Of a stretch of 23,217 nucleotides of DNA, positions 5,847 through 11,543 are shown in pieces; position 1 is the first letter of the stretch, and every line of letters begins with the position of its first letter. Below the pieces are notes generated by a model. The model searched no databases. It saw only the letters and a program-made list of their open reading frames with translations, and was not told where the DNA came from. The DNA comes from a virus. The translations under genes were made by a program, and so were the position numbers. The stretch covers positions 1 through 23,217 of the IMG/VR virus record IMGVR_UViG_3300029448_000466. The stretch is one strand, 5' to 3'.

Positions 5847-6108
5847 AGGATCAACACAGCGCAAGGTAGATCGAGATAAGTTTAACGAGAACTTTGACCG
5901 TATATTTAATAAGCAAACTAGCGAGGATAGCACGATGGGAAGATATTTAATAACGTGGAGTAGTGGCATAGGTGGTGTAAATGAATCTAGCTTTGATGAC
6001 TACCGAGAGGCAATGGAGTTCTTAGCTGACTGTGGGGGTAATGCGTCTTTTACCACGCTGGTAGACCCTGACGATGCCAGAGACGAACAATGGTATGACG
6101 AGCAGTAA
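5839..6108 (+). CDS. Small early protein, apparent fusion of two small phage proteins
   Basis: The frame opens at TTG 5833; I choose ATG 5839, which follows a G-rich site (GGGGGG). The first 32 residues (MGKGSTQRKVDRDKFNENFD, RIFNK) look like a short phage protein common in tailed phages that usually ends soon after the RIF motif. Here the frame continues through MGRYLITWSSGIGG to an acidic end (DARDEQWYDEQ). The methionine at 5935 is preceded by AGCGAGG at the usual distance, so a second 57-residue product probably starts there. This may be two genes that lost the stop between them. No enzymatic motif is visible. Confidence 0.6.
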   Translation: MGKGSTQRKVDRDKFNENFDRIFNKQTSEDSTMGRYLITWSSGIGGVNESSFDDYREAMEFLADCGGNASFTTLVDPDDARDEQWYDEQ

Positions 6109-6116
6109 GATTCTAA

Positions 6117-6145
6117 TTGACACCTAAAACCCTATAGACTATCTA
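6117..6145 (+). promoter_or_regulatory. Possible host promoter for the integrase cassette
   Basis: A perfect TTGACA (6117-6122) lies in a 71-base gap just before the 52-residue gene, winged-helix gene and integrase. At 17 bases the -10 would be TATCTA, which is weak (three of six). A second TTGACA occurs at 6163-6168 but has no suitable -10. The position suits separate control of the integration genes. Confidence 0.3.
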
Positions 6146-6179
6146 CGCTTTCGTAATAAGTATTGACAGAGGAGAGAAA

Positions 6180-6338
6180 ATGCTATTTTGTTTTGGCAAG
6201 AATGAGGTTAGTTTCTATCGGTGTTTATTTGATAACTTCAAATTACCTAGATTACTAATTAAAAAAACAAGGTACGGGTTCGACTTCTTTGTGTCTTGGT
6301 TAGGGGGATGTGTTGTCTGGTCGAGGATTAGAAAATAA
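6180..6338 (+). CDS. Small protein upstream of the winged-helix gene (52 aa)
   Basis: ATG 6180 with GAGGAG six bases upstream. The product is basic, rich in aromatics and cysteine (MLFCFGKNEVSFYRCLF, then FDFFVSWLGGCVVWSR), with a moderately hydrophobic C-terminal stretch that could touch the membrane. It overlaps the next gene by 29 bases. It opens the putative lysogeny cassette; function unknown. Confidence 0.5.
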   Translation: MLFCFGKNEVSFYRCLFDNFKLPRLLIKKTRYGFDFFVSWLGGCVVWSRIRK

Positions 6339-6627
6339 TCTTAAAGCAATAGAAGCATTTAGGAAGTATGACCCTTGGGTTGGAGCGCAAACTATTTTTG
6401 CATTTTTATATATAGCACAGCGTACTTACTTTAGAGCTGAGTCTATCCGTGTGATGGATGTAGGTTATGAGATGGGTACTACAAGTGCCAGCGCTAGTCG
6501 CAACATGGCATGGCTAGTTAAGCATGACTTGATCGAGCTATACGAGAACCCTGATAAAAGAATAGAGAAATTCATTAAACTAACGAAGCAAGGGAAACAC
6601 CTTGCAAAGAAACTGGAGGGACTATGA
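6310..6627 (+). CDS. Winged-helix DNA-binding protein (MarR-like)
   Basis: This 105-residue protein looks like a single winged helix: helices around residues 8-45, a putative recognition region (MGTTSASASRNMAWLVKHDL), a wing with ELYENPDKRIEKFIKLT, and a final helix (KQGKHLAKKLE). The arrangement of short helix, conserved Ser/Arg recognition helix, then L-I-x-wing-K-x-T-xxG is typical of MarR-type regulators. The start is GTG 6310 (or TTG 6313) after AGGGGG. Its stop overlaps the integrase start (ATGA), so they are co-translated; a role in controlling integration/excision or repression is inferred from that. It is not the usual lambda-like repressor. Confidence 0.7.
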   Translation: MLSGRGLENNLKAIEAFRKYDPWVGAQTIFAFLYIAQRTYFRAESIRVMDVGYEMGTTSASASRNMAWLVKHDLIELYENPDKRIEKFIKLTKQGKHLAKKLEGL

Positions 6628-7634
6628 GTGTAAAACAAAGAGGCAATGGCTGGCAGGTATATGTCACCCACAAAGGCAAGAAGTTTAGGCAAACTTGCTC
6701 CACAAAGGAAGATGCCACGCTACTGGAGGCTAAGTGGAGACATGCTATAGCCATTGGGGATGATCCAATGACGATGCAGGTCAACAAGCGCACTGGTACG
6801 GCATCAGGGATTACCTTTGGTGAAGCTATGGACAAGACCTATGACAAGTATTGGTCTGGCTCTAAGAATGAGAAGCAGGTAATCTACCTGATGAACATTA
6901 TCCTCAAGCGATGGAGCAGGAAGTTACCTATCAATGAGATTACTACCAGCTCGGTTGATAACTACGTTGCAGAGATGCAAGAGGAAGGACTCAAGAACAG
7001 CACCATCAACAGACGCTTAGCTGTTATTAGTAAGACACTAAAGTGGGCTTTCAGAAATGATCTACTAACTAGAATGCCCCATGTTGAGCGTATGAGCGAG
7101 AAGGGTAGCGAGCGATTAGAATACTTCAGTGAAGAAGAAGAAGCCCTGATACTAAAAACCCTAAAGGAATGGAAGCAGGATTACCTACATGATTATGCAG
7201 TCGTAGCTGTTGATACAGGCATGAGGGCGAGTGAGGTAGTTAAGTGTAACCCTAATCTTGTGCCTCTATCGCAGACTAGAGCAGATGGTAGTCCAGTTTA
7301 TGGGGTGATGGTGTCTCAGCGTAAGAACAGCAAGCCTTTAATCGTACCAACGACCAAGAGAACCGAAGAAATCCTCCGACTCCGTAGTTTTGACGAGATC
7401 GTAACAAGTCCTAAGCACCGCAGGGTATGGGACAGGCTACGAGATGAGCTAGAGCTGAAGCCTAAGTGCTGGCACACATGGAGGCACACTTGTGCTACTC
7501 GTCTACTGCAAAGAGGCATGGACATAGCTAAAGTAAAAGATTGGATGGGGCATGAAAACATTGCAACCACTTTAAAATATGTTAAATTAGCCCCACAGCA
7601 CCTAGTTCATGGTGTTGATTTATTGGAGGATTAG
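6624..7634 (+). CDS. int: Tyrosine site-specific integrase
   Basis: Lambda-type tyrosine recombinase of 336 residues, which would insert the phage genome at a host tRNA-Leu gene. The N-terminal arm-binding part (residues 1-50, GNGWQVYVTHKGKKFRQ) is followed by a core-binding domain (about 64-150) and the catalytic domain. The catalytic set is complete: Arg201 (DTGMRASE), a lysine in SQRKNSK (234 or 237), His284 and Arg287 (HTWRHTCATRLL), His310 (WMGHEN) and the nucleophile Tyr319 (TTLKYVKL). Length is normal for phage integrases. It begins in an ATGA overlap with the winged-helix gene. The tRNA-Leu-like sequence 73 bases downstream and the phased repeats after its stop are its likely DNA partners. 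It appears intact. Confidence 0.95.
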   Translation: MSVKQRGNGWQVYVTHKGKKFRQTCSTKEDATLLEAKWRHAIAIGDDPMTMQVNKRTGTASGITFGEAMDKTYDKYWSGSKNEKQVIYLMNIILKRWSRKLPINEITTSSVDNYVAEMQEEGLKNSTINRRLAVISKTLKWAFRNDLLTRMPHVERMSEKGSERLEYFSEEEEALILKTLKEWKQDYLHDYAVVAVDTGMRASEVVKCNPNLVPLSQTRADGSPVYGVMVSQRKNSKPLIVPTTKRTEEILRLRSFDEIVTSPKHRRVWDRLRDELELKPKCWHTWRHTCATRLLQRGMDIAKVKDWMGHENIATTLKYVKLAPQHLVHGVDLLED

Positions 7635-7636
7635 TG

Positions 7637-7666
7637 GTGTCTCAATGTGTCCTAAAGTGTCCTGTT
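7637..7666 (+). repeat. Three 10-bp phased repeats after integrase (candidate arm-type sites)
   Basis: GTGTCTCAAT, GTGTCCTAAA and GTGTCCTGTT run without gaps, each starting with GTGTC. They begin three bases after the integrase stop and end about 40 bases before the tRNA-like core. Helical phasing next to the core fits integrase arm sites or a regulator array; neither is proved. Confidence 0.5.
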
Positions 7667-7706
7667 TCACACACGAGTTTAACAATAAATGGCAGAAAAC
7701 AGCCAA

Positions 7707-7747
7707 GGCCTCGTGGTGGAATGGTAGACACAAAGGACTTAAAAGCC
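7707..7747 (+). other. Putative attP core: 5' half of tRNA-Leu(UAA)
   Basis: The sequence follows a bacterial tRNA-Leu from its first base: acceptor GGCCTCG, TG, D-stem GTG and CAC (7716-7718, 7729-7731) around GAATGGTAGA, then the anticodon loop CTTAAAA with UAA anticodon (7740-7742). Similarity stops about three bases after the loop; there is no variable arm, T-arm or matching acceptor 3' strand, so it is a fragment. Lying just downstream of the integrase, it is best read as the phage attachment core. Known related phages (P-SSP7) carry about 42 bp of tRNA-Leu in this place. Confidence 0.75.
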
Positions 7748-7787
7748 GATTCAACCTTACTACACATCCGTAACAACATTTAAAACT

Positions 7788-7794
7788 AGCGAGG
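7788..7794 (+). promoter_or_regulatory. Orphan early-gene leader AGCGAGG before the RNA polymerase gene
   Basis: AGCGAGG, the ribosome-binding element of many early genes, occurs here with no ATG at the usual distance. It could be a relic, or it could start a 17-18 codon leader at ATT 7796 or CTG 7799, whose TAA (7850-7852) falls just past the polymerase ATG at 7845. That would couple the leader to the polymerase, whose own ribosome site is poor. Confidence 0.4.
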
Positions 7795-7812
7795 TATTCT
7801 GAACACAATCCA

Positions 7813-7818
7813 TATAAT
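7813..7818 (+). promoter_or_regulatory. Possible -10 element for the RNA polymerase gene
   Basis: A perfect TATAAT lies 27 bases before the polymerase start codon. No good -35 box is present at 16-18 bases, and there is no TG extension, so activity would be weak or need an activator. Transcription from it would leave a leader of about 20 bases. Confidence 0.3.
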
Positions 7819-7844
7819 CCTTTGCTCCGCTAACGTAGATAGTT

Positions 7845-8669
7845 ATGAGTAAAGACACAGCCCTACTAATTAGTGTCCCAACTGGAGCAGAAATGGCAAC
7901 TCTTGCAGAGCAGATTGAACTTGAATTGAACATGGTACAAAGCGGCATCGACAGATACAACAAGCAGAGAACCGACCTTGAAGGTAAGACACTAAGCAGT
8001 AAGACATTACACGGTAGAACTATCATCGCAGGTGTAGTAGAACCTGTTGCCGATGGTATTCGTGACCTCCTCAAAGAGAAAACATCTAACCGATCTACGG
8101 TAAAACTTCTCAAAAACTGCAAACCAAACACCACAGCGCTACTTTCTTTGATAGGAGTGGTTGACACAATCTCAAACTGGTCTACACTAATAAGATCAGC
8201 GGGTAGAGTCGGCATCATGGTAGAGACTCAGTTAAGATTAGATGCTTGGCTCATGGCAGATCGGGAGACTGCTAAGAACCTAATAAAAATGGCTAACCAA
8301 AAGTCTGATAGCGGTTACGACCACAAGAGACACGGCCTAAACTTCAAGATTAAGAAAGATAAAGTAGAAGTCCCATCATGGACTAGCGAAGAACGCATTC
8401 ATATCGGACTAAAGCTAATCAACATCATCATAGAACGAACAGGGATCGTTAAGTTAGAACGCAGGTCACACCGAAGGCACACTGTAAACTACTTAGCGGC
8501 AACTGAAGATACACTAGAGTGGATCAAAGCGTTTAACGAGACACACGAGAAAGCTTCACCAAGGTTTGCGCCTTGTGTAATTGAACCAAAGGATTGGACA
8601 TCGTTTTACGGTGGTGGTTATCACAGTAACTACGTACACGACCTATCCTTCATGCGAGTACACGGTTGA
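7845..8669 (+). CDS. T7-type RNA polymerase, N-terminal part
   Basis: This 274-residue product matches the N-terminal region of single-subunit phage RNA polymerases: the helical TLAEQIELELNMVQSGIDRY segment, VEPVADGIRDLL, and the conserved junction CVIEPKDWTSFYGGGY, equivalent to the VVPPKPWTGITGGGYW of T7. In T7 this region binds the AT-rich upstream promoter and the nascent RNA. The frame then ends at TGA 8667-8669, where the intact enzyme would go on to the thumb and palm. The continuing homology is found at once in the -1 frame. So this is the first fragment of a split or frameshifted gene. The ATG at 7845 has a poor ribosome site. It could work only together with the downstream part. Confidence 0.85.
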   Translation: MSKDTALLISVPTGAEMATLAEQIELELNMVQSGIDRYNKQRTDLEGKTLSSKTLHGRTIIAGVVEPVADGIRDLLKEKTSNRSTVKLLKNCKPNTTALLSLIGVVDTISNWSTLIRSAGRVGIMVETQLRLDAWLMADRETAKNLIKMANQKSDSGYDHKRHGLNFKIKKDKVEVPSWTSEERIHIGLKLINIIIERTGIVKLERRSHRRHTVNYLAATEDTLEWIKAFNETHEKASPRFAPCVIEPKDWTSFYGGGYHSNYVHDLSFMRVHG

Positions 8670-10333
8670 TGAGAAAATCAGTAGCAGAATATGTCGAGAA
8701 GTTAGAGAGCCTCGACTTGTCTACTGAATATAACTGTGTAAATTCTATACAAAAGACACCATGGAGAATCAATGGCTTCGTTTTGGATGTCATCAGGGCG
8801 GCATGGGAGAGTGGGCAAGAGTATGTAGGCTTACCCCCACGAGAGAACACACCGTTACCTGAGTATCCTTTTGATATAGACCCTTCCGAGTTTACCGAAG
8901 AACAGAAAAAAGAATTCAAAGATTTTAAAATACGCAGAGGTGCTATCCACAATTCAAATTGTCGTAGCATGTCTAGGCGTATACAAGTTGAACGTACTCT
9001 CCAGCTAGCTGAGGAATATAGAAGCATCGAGAATTTCTTCTACGTGTGGCAGTTAGATTTTAGGGGCAGAAAATATCCAGTAGAAAGTTTCCTTTCACCA
9101 CAAAATGCTGATTACAGCAAAGCTCTTCTGGAGTTTTCTCGCCCTGTTTTTATTAAAGACGACAGCGATGCACAATGGTTAGCCATACATGGCGCTAATG
9201 TGTTCGGTGTTGATAAGGTTAGCCTAGAAGATAGAGAGATGTGGGCATACCTGAATGTTGAGAATGCAGTAGCAGTCTACAACGACCCGCTTGGTTGCAA
9301 GTGGTGGCAAGAAGCAGACAAACCTTGGCAAGCACTGGCATGGTGTAAGGAATGGGCAGAGTATAACGAGGTACGCCTCAGAGGCATGGGGGAGTTCTAT
9401 GAGACACGACTTCCTTGTGCTAGTGATGGTTCATGTAATGGCTTACAGCACCTCTCAGCGATGCTCAGGGACTCTGAAGGGGGTCGTAGTGTAAACCTCA
9501 CACCTTCCGATGAGCCACAAGACATTTACTCTGATGTTGCAGAGAGAACTACAAGATTCCTAGAGCAACAAGACACAGAGGTAGCCAGACAGTTGCTTCG
9601 TGTGGGTATTTGTCGTAAGATATGCAAGCGTAGCGTGATGATAGTACCTTACAGTGGTACTCGCCATGCTTGTCGGAGTTACATACAAGAAGCTCTGGCA
9701 GAAAAGTGTTCTGATTTTAATCCCTTTGGTGATAGCTTGTTCCAAGCGTCAAATTACCTCGCTGGTTTTGTTTGGCAAGCCATCGCTGAAGTGATTAAGT
9801 CAGCATCCATCGTGATGTCTTACATTAAAAGCATCGCTCAGCTCTATGTCGAAGCTGACATTCCCCTCCAATGGACAACACCTACAGGTCTACTGATCGT
9901 CCAGAACTACGCTGAAGTTAAGTCAAGGCGTATCAAGACTCATCTCAACGGCTCACTTCTCAAGCTTAACTACAATGAGAAAGTGGATCGAACAATTAAC
10001 AATCGCAAAACTATCTCAGGTAGCTCACCTAACTTCATTCACAGTTTAGATGCGGCCGCTTTGACCCTGACTGTCAACGAATGTGTGAAGCAGGGCATCA
10101 CGGACTTTGCGATGGTTCACGATTCATACGGAACACACTCCCCAAACATGCCTTTACTCAACAAGGTACTGCGTCAGGAGTTTGTTACGATGTATGAAGA
10201 CCACGATGTACTGCAAAATCTCTACGATACCGCAGTATCTTCGTTACCAGAGGGAGTGGATGTACCACCCCCACCAACCAAGGGTGATTTGGATTTACAG
10301 GAGGTACTGCTAAGTGATTATTTTTTCGCATAG
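8669..10333 (+). CDS. T7-type RNA polymerase, thumb-palm-fingers part
   Basis: This 554-residue product carries all catalytic residues of the family. Numbered from ATG 8669: Asp253 in SDGSCNGLQH (T7 Asp537), Lys320 and Tyr328 in CKRSVMIVPYSG (T7 Lys631, Tyr639) and Asp485 in VHDSYGT (T7 Asp812). The C-terminus DYFFA matches the T7 end DFAFA, which is essential there. In the specificity loop, RIKTHLNGS aligns with T7 PIQTRLNLM, so T7 Arg746 is His here and Asn748 is kept, consistent with a different promoter. The start overlaps the stop of the N-terminal part (TGATG), which allows termination-reinitiation. Together with the upstream part the length (about 829) is normal for the family. Confidence 0.93.
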   Translation: MRKSVAEYVEKLESLDLSTEYNCVNSIQKTPWRINGFVLDVIRAAWESGQEYVGLPPRENTPLPEYPFDIDPSEFTEEQKKEFKDFKIRRGAIHNSNCRSMSRRIQVERTLQLAEEYRSIENFFYVWQLDFRGRKYPVESFLSPQNADYSKALLEFSRPVFIKDDSDAQWLAIHGANVFGVDKVSLEDREMWAYLNVENAVAVYNDPLGCKWWQEADKPWQALAWCKEWAEYNEVRLRGMGEFYETRLPCASDGSCNGLQHLSAMLRDSEGGRSVNLTPSDEPQDIYSDVAERTTRFLEQQDTEVARQLLRVGICRKICKRSVMIVPYSGTRHACRSYIQEALAEKCSDFNPFGDSLFQASNYLAGFVWQAIAEVIKSASIVMSYIKSIAQLYVEADIPLQWTTPTGLLIVQNYAEVKSRRIKTHLNGSLLKLNYNEKVDRTINNRKTISGSSPNFIHSLDAAALTLTVNECVKQGITDFAMVHDSYGTHSPNMPLLNKVLRQEFVTMYEDHDVLQNLYDTAVSSLPEGVDVPPPPTKGDLDLQEVLLSDYFFA

Positions 10334-10334
10334 T

Positions 10335-10354
10335 TTTCTAAAGTACCCATTGTG
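10335..10354 (+). promoter_or_regulatory. Putative phage RNA polymerase promoter, copy 2
   Basis: TTTCTAAAGTACCCATTGTG begins one base after the RNA polymerase stop and 58 bases before the ssDNA-binding protein gene. It differs from copies 1 and 3 by one base (CCCATTG for CCTATTG) and shares the following CCT with copy 1. This position corresponds to the start of T7 class II (DNA metabolism) transcription. Confidence 0.65.
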
Positions 10355-10392
10355 CCTGATGAACTCTTTAACTTTAACTATAGGAAACTAAA

Positions 10393-11007
10393 ATGGCTAA
10401 ACAAAAACTACCTGTGATTGAAGGCACAGCCATGTGGGCTAAGGTCTTTGAACCAGATACAAAGTTCAACCCCGATGGTGACTACAGCATCAACGTACAG
10501 ATGCCTGTCGCTGACTCCGTAACCATGAGTGAGAAACTAGATGCGCTAGTTCAAGCTAAGTTCAATGAGGCTGTCAAAGAAGACCCACGCCTTAAGAACC
10601 AACTGACCACTCGCCCTTCTTGCCAACCTGTTTTTGACAGGGACACTGGTGATGATACTGGCAATGTTGAATTCAAATTCAAGTTGAAAGCCAAGATCAA
10701 GAAGCGTGATGGGACTATGTTTGAGCAAGCCCCCACTGTGTTTGACTCCAAAGTTAAACCGATGGACAAGTCAACACTGATTGGTAATGGCTCGCGAGTG
10801 AAGGTTGCTTTTGAACCTATCACTTATGCGATGCCAGCCACCAAGCAAGTGGGTGTCTCCCTCCGATTAAAAGCAGTTCAAGTTCTCGACCTTGTTGAGT
10901 ACGGTACGTCTAGTACGTCCGTGTTCGATGAAGAGGATGGCTATGTTGCCCCCTCCACAACACCAGCCGTCCAAGAGGAGGTAGCGTTTGATGCCACAGA
11001 CTTCTAG
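10393..11007 (+). CDS. Single-stranded DNA-binding protein (T7 gp2.5-like)
   Basis: This 204-residue protein matches the T7 gp2.5 group: an N-terminal OB-fold region (VIEGTAMWAKVFEPDTKFNP, then YSINVQMPV), a conserved middle (FKFKLKAKIKKRDG, TLIGNGSRVKVAF) and a strongly acidic tail ending VAFDATDF. In T7 the acidic tail with its C-terminal phenylalanine contacts the DNA polymerase and helicase-primase, and the same terminal Phe is present here. Length is close to T7's 232. It follows promoter copy 2 with TAGGAAAC upstream of the ATG, and its last 17 bases overlap the endonuclease gene. Confidence 0.9.
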   Translation: MAKQKLPVIEGTAMWAKVFEPDTKFNPDGDYSINVQMPVADSVTMSEKLDALVQAKFNEAVKEDPRLKNQLTTRPSCQPVFDRDTGDDTGNVEFKFKLKAKIKKRDGTMFEQAPTVFDSKVKPMDKSTLIGNGSRVKVAFEPITYAMPATKQVGVSLRLKAVQVLDLVEYGTSSTSVFDEEDGYVAPSTTPAVQEEVAFDATDF

Positions 11008-11368
11008 GTCAACCCTTGAAGAACGTGTTCAACGTAACCTCGACAAACGTGGGGTAACTTATGAGTATGAACCTTGTAAGTTGCCCTATGTTGTTGAACG
11101 TAACTATGTCCCTGATCTTCGTATCGGGGATATGTTCATCGAGATTAAAGGGTACTTCCGTCAAGACGCGCAACGAAAGATGCGTAACATGAAGGAGCAA
11201 CACCCTGACTTGGACATTCGCTTTCTATTCCAGAAGAACAACAGCACTGTGCAAGGAGCTAAGAGAAGAAAAGATGGAACGAAGATGACTTGTGCTGAAT
11301 GGGCAGAACGTCACAACTTCATTTATGCAGAGGGGATTATTCCAGATGAGTGGTTACGAAATACCTGA
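10991..11368 (+). CDS. Endonuclease I (T7 gp3-like Holliday-junction resolvase)
   Basis: A PDDEXK nuclease of the T7 endonuclease I family, which cleaves branched DNA and helps degrade host DNA. The N-terminal helix (TLEERVQRNLDKRGVTYEYE) supplies the first glutamate, YVPDLRI the aspartate (T7 Asp55) and FIEIKGYF the Glu-x-Lys (T7 Glu65, Lys67). I choose ATG 10991 rather than the in-frame TTG 10988 because AGGAGG lies about 10 bases before it. The 125-residue length is slightly short of T7's 149. It overlaps the preceding gene by 17 and the following by 23 bases. In T7 the lysozyme gene comes next; here that place is taken by a small unknown gene. Confidence 0.9.
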   Translation: MPQTSRSTLEERVQRNLDKRGVTYEYEPCKLPYVVERNYVPDLRIGDMFIEIKGYFRQDAQRKMRNMKEQHPDLDIRFLFQKNNSTVQGAKRRKDGTKMTCAEWAERHNFIYAEGIIPDEWLRNT

Positions 11369-11543
11369 GATAGATGATGAAGATCACATTATGTTTGAGG
11401 ATTACTTGGAACACAACATTGAAGCACAATGTGATCATGATCCAAGTGTGCAACGCTGTGATTGTAGGTATGAAGCATTTGAGAAACTTGAAAAAAGACG
11501 AAAAAAATTAGAGAGGAAATATGCAGCAACAGGCAGATGGTAG
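11346..11543 (+). CDS. Small charged protein between endonuclease I and primase-helicase
   Basis: A 65-residue protein with an acidic N-half (YEIPEIDDEDHIMFEDYL), a CDHD...CDCR segment with three cysteines, and a basic helix (FEKLEKRRKKLERKY). The frame is open earlier, but ATG 11346 with GAGGGG nine bases upstream is the best start. It overlaps endonuclease I by 23 and the primase-helicase by 23 bases. The cysteine/histidine cluster could bind a metal. No family recognised. Confidence 0.65.
   Translation: MSGYEIPEIDDEDHIMFEDYLEHNIEAQCDHDPSVQRCDCRYEAFEKLEKRRKKLERKYAATGRW

Noticed and set aside
7648-7667. Promoter-like CTAAAGTGTCCTGTT after the integrase
   Set aside because: Only CTAAAGT is shared with the 20-mer, the CTATTG part is absent, and the bases are explained by the 10-bp repeats.
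7707-7790. A complete tRNA-Leu gene
   Set aside because: Only acceptor 5' strand, D-arm and anticodon loop are present. There is no variable arm, no T-arm and no 3' acceptor strand complementary to GGCCTCG.
8655-8675. Programmed -1 frameshift site joining the polymerase parts
   Set aside because: No X XXY YYZ heptamer or downstream pseudoknot is evident. The TGATG overlap or a lost base explains the split better.
9291-9494. Open frame inside the RNA polymerase gene, + strand
   Set aside because: It is a shadow frame within conserved polymerase sequence and has no ribosome site.
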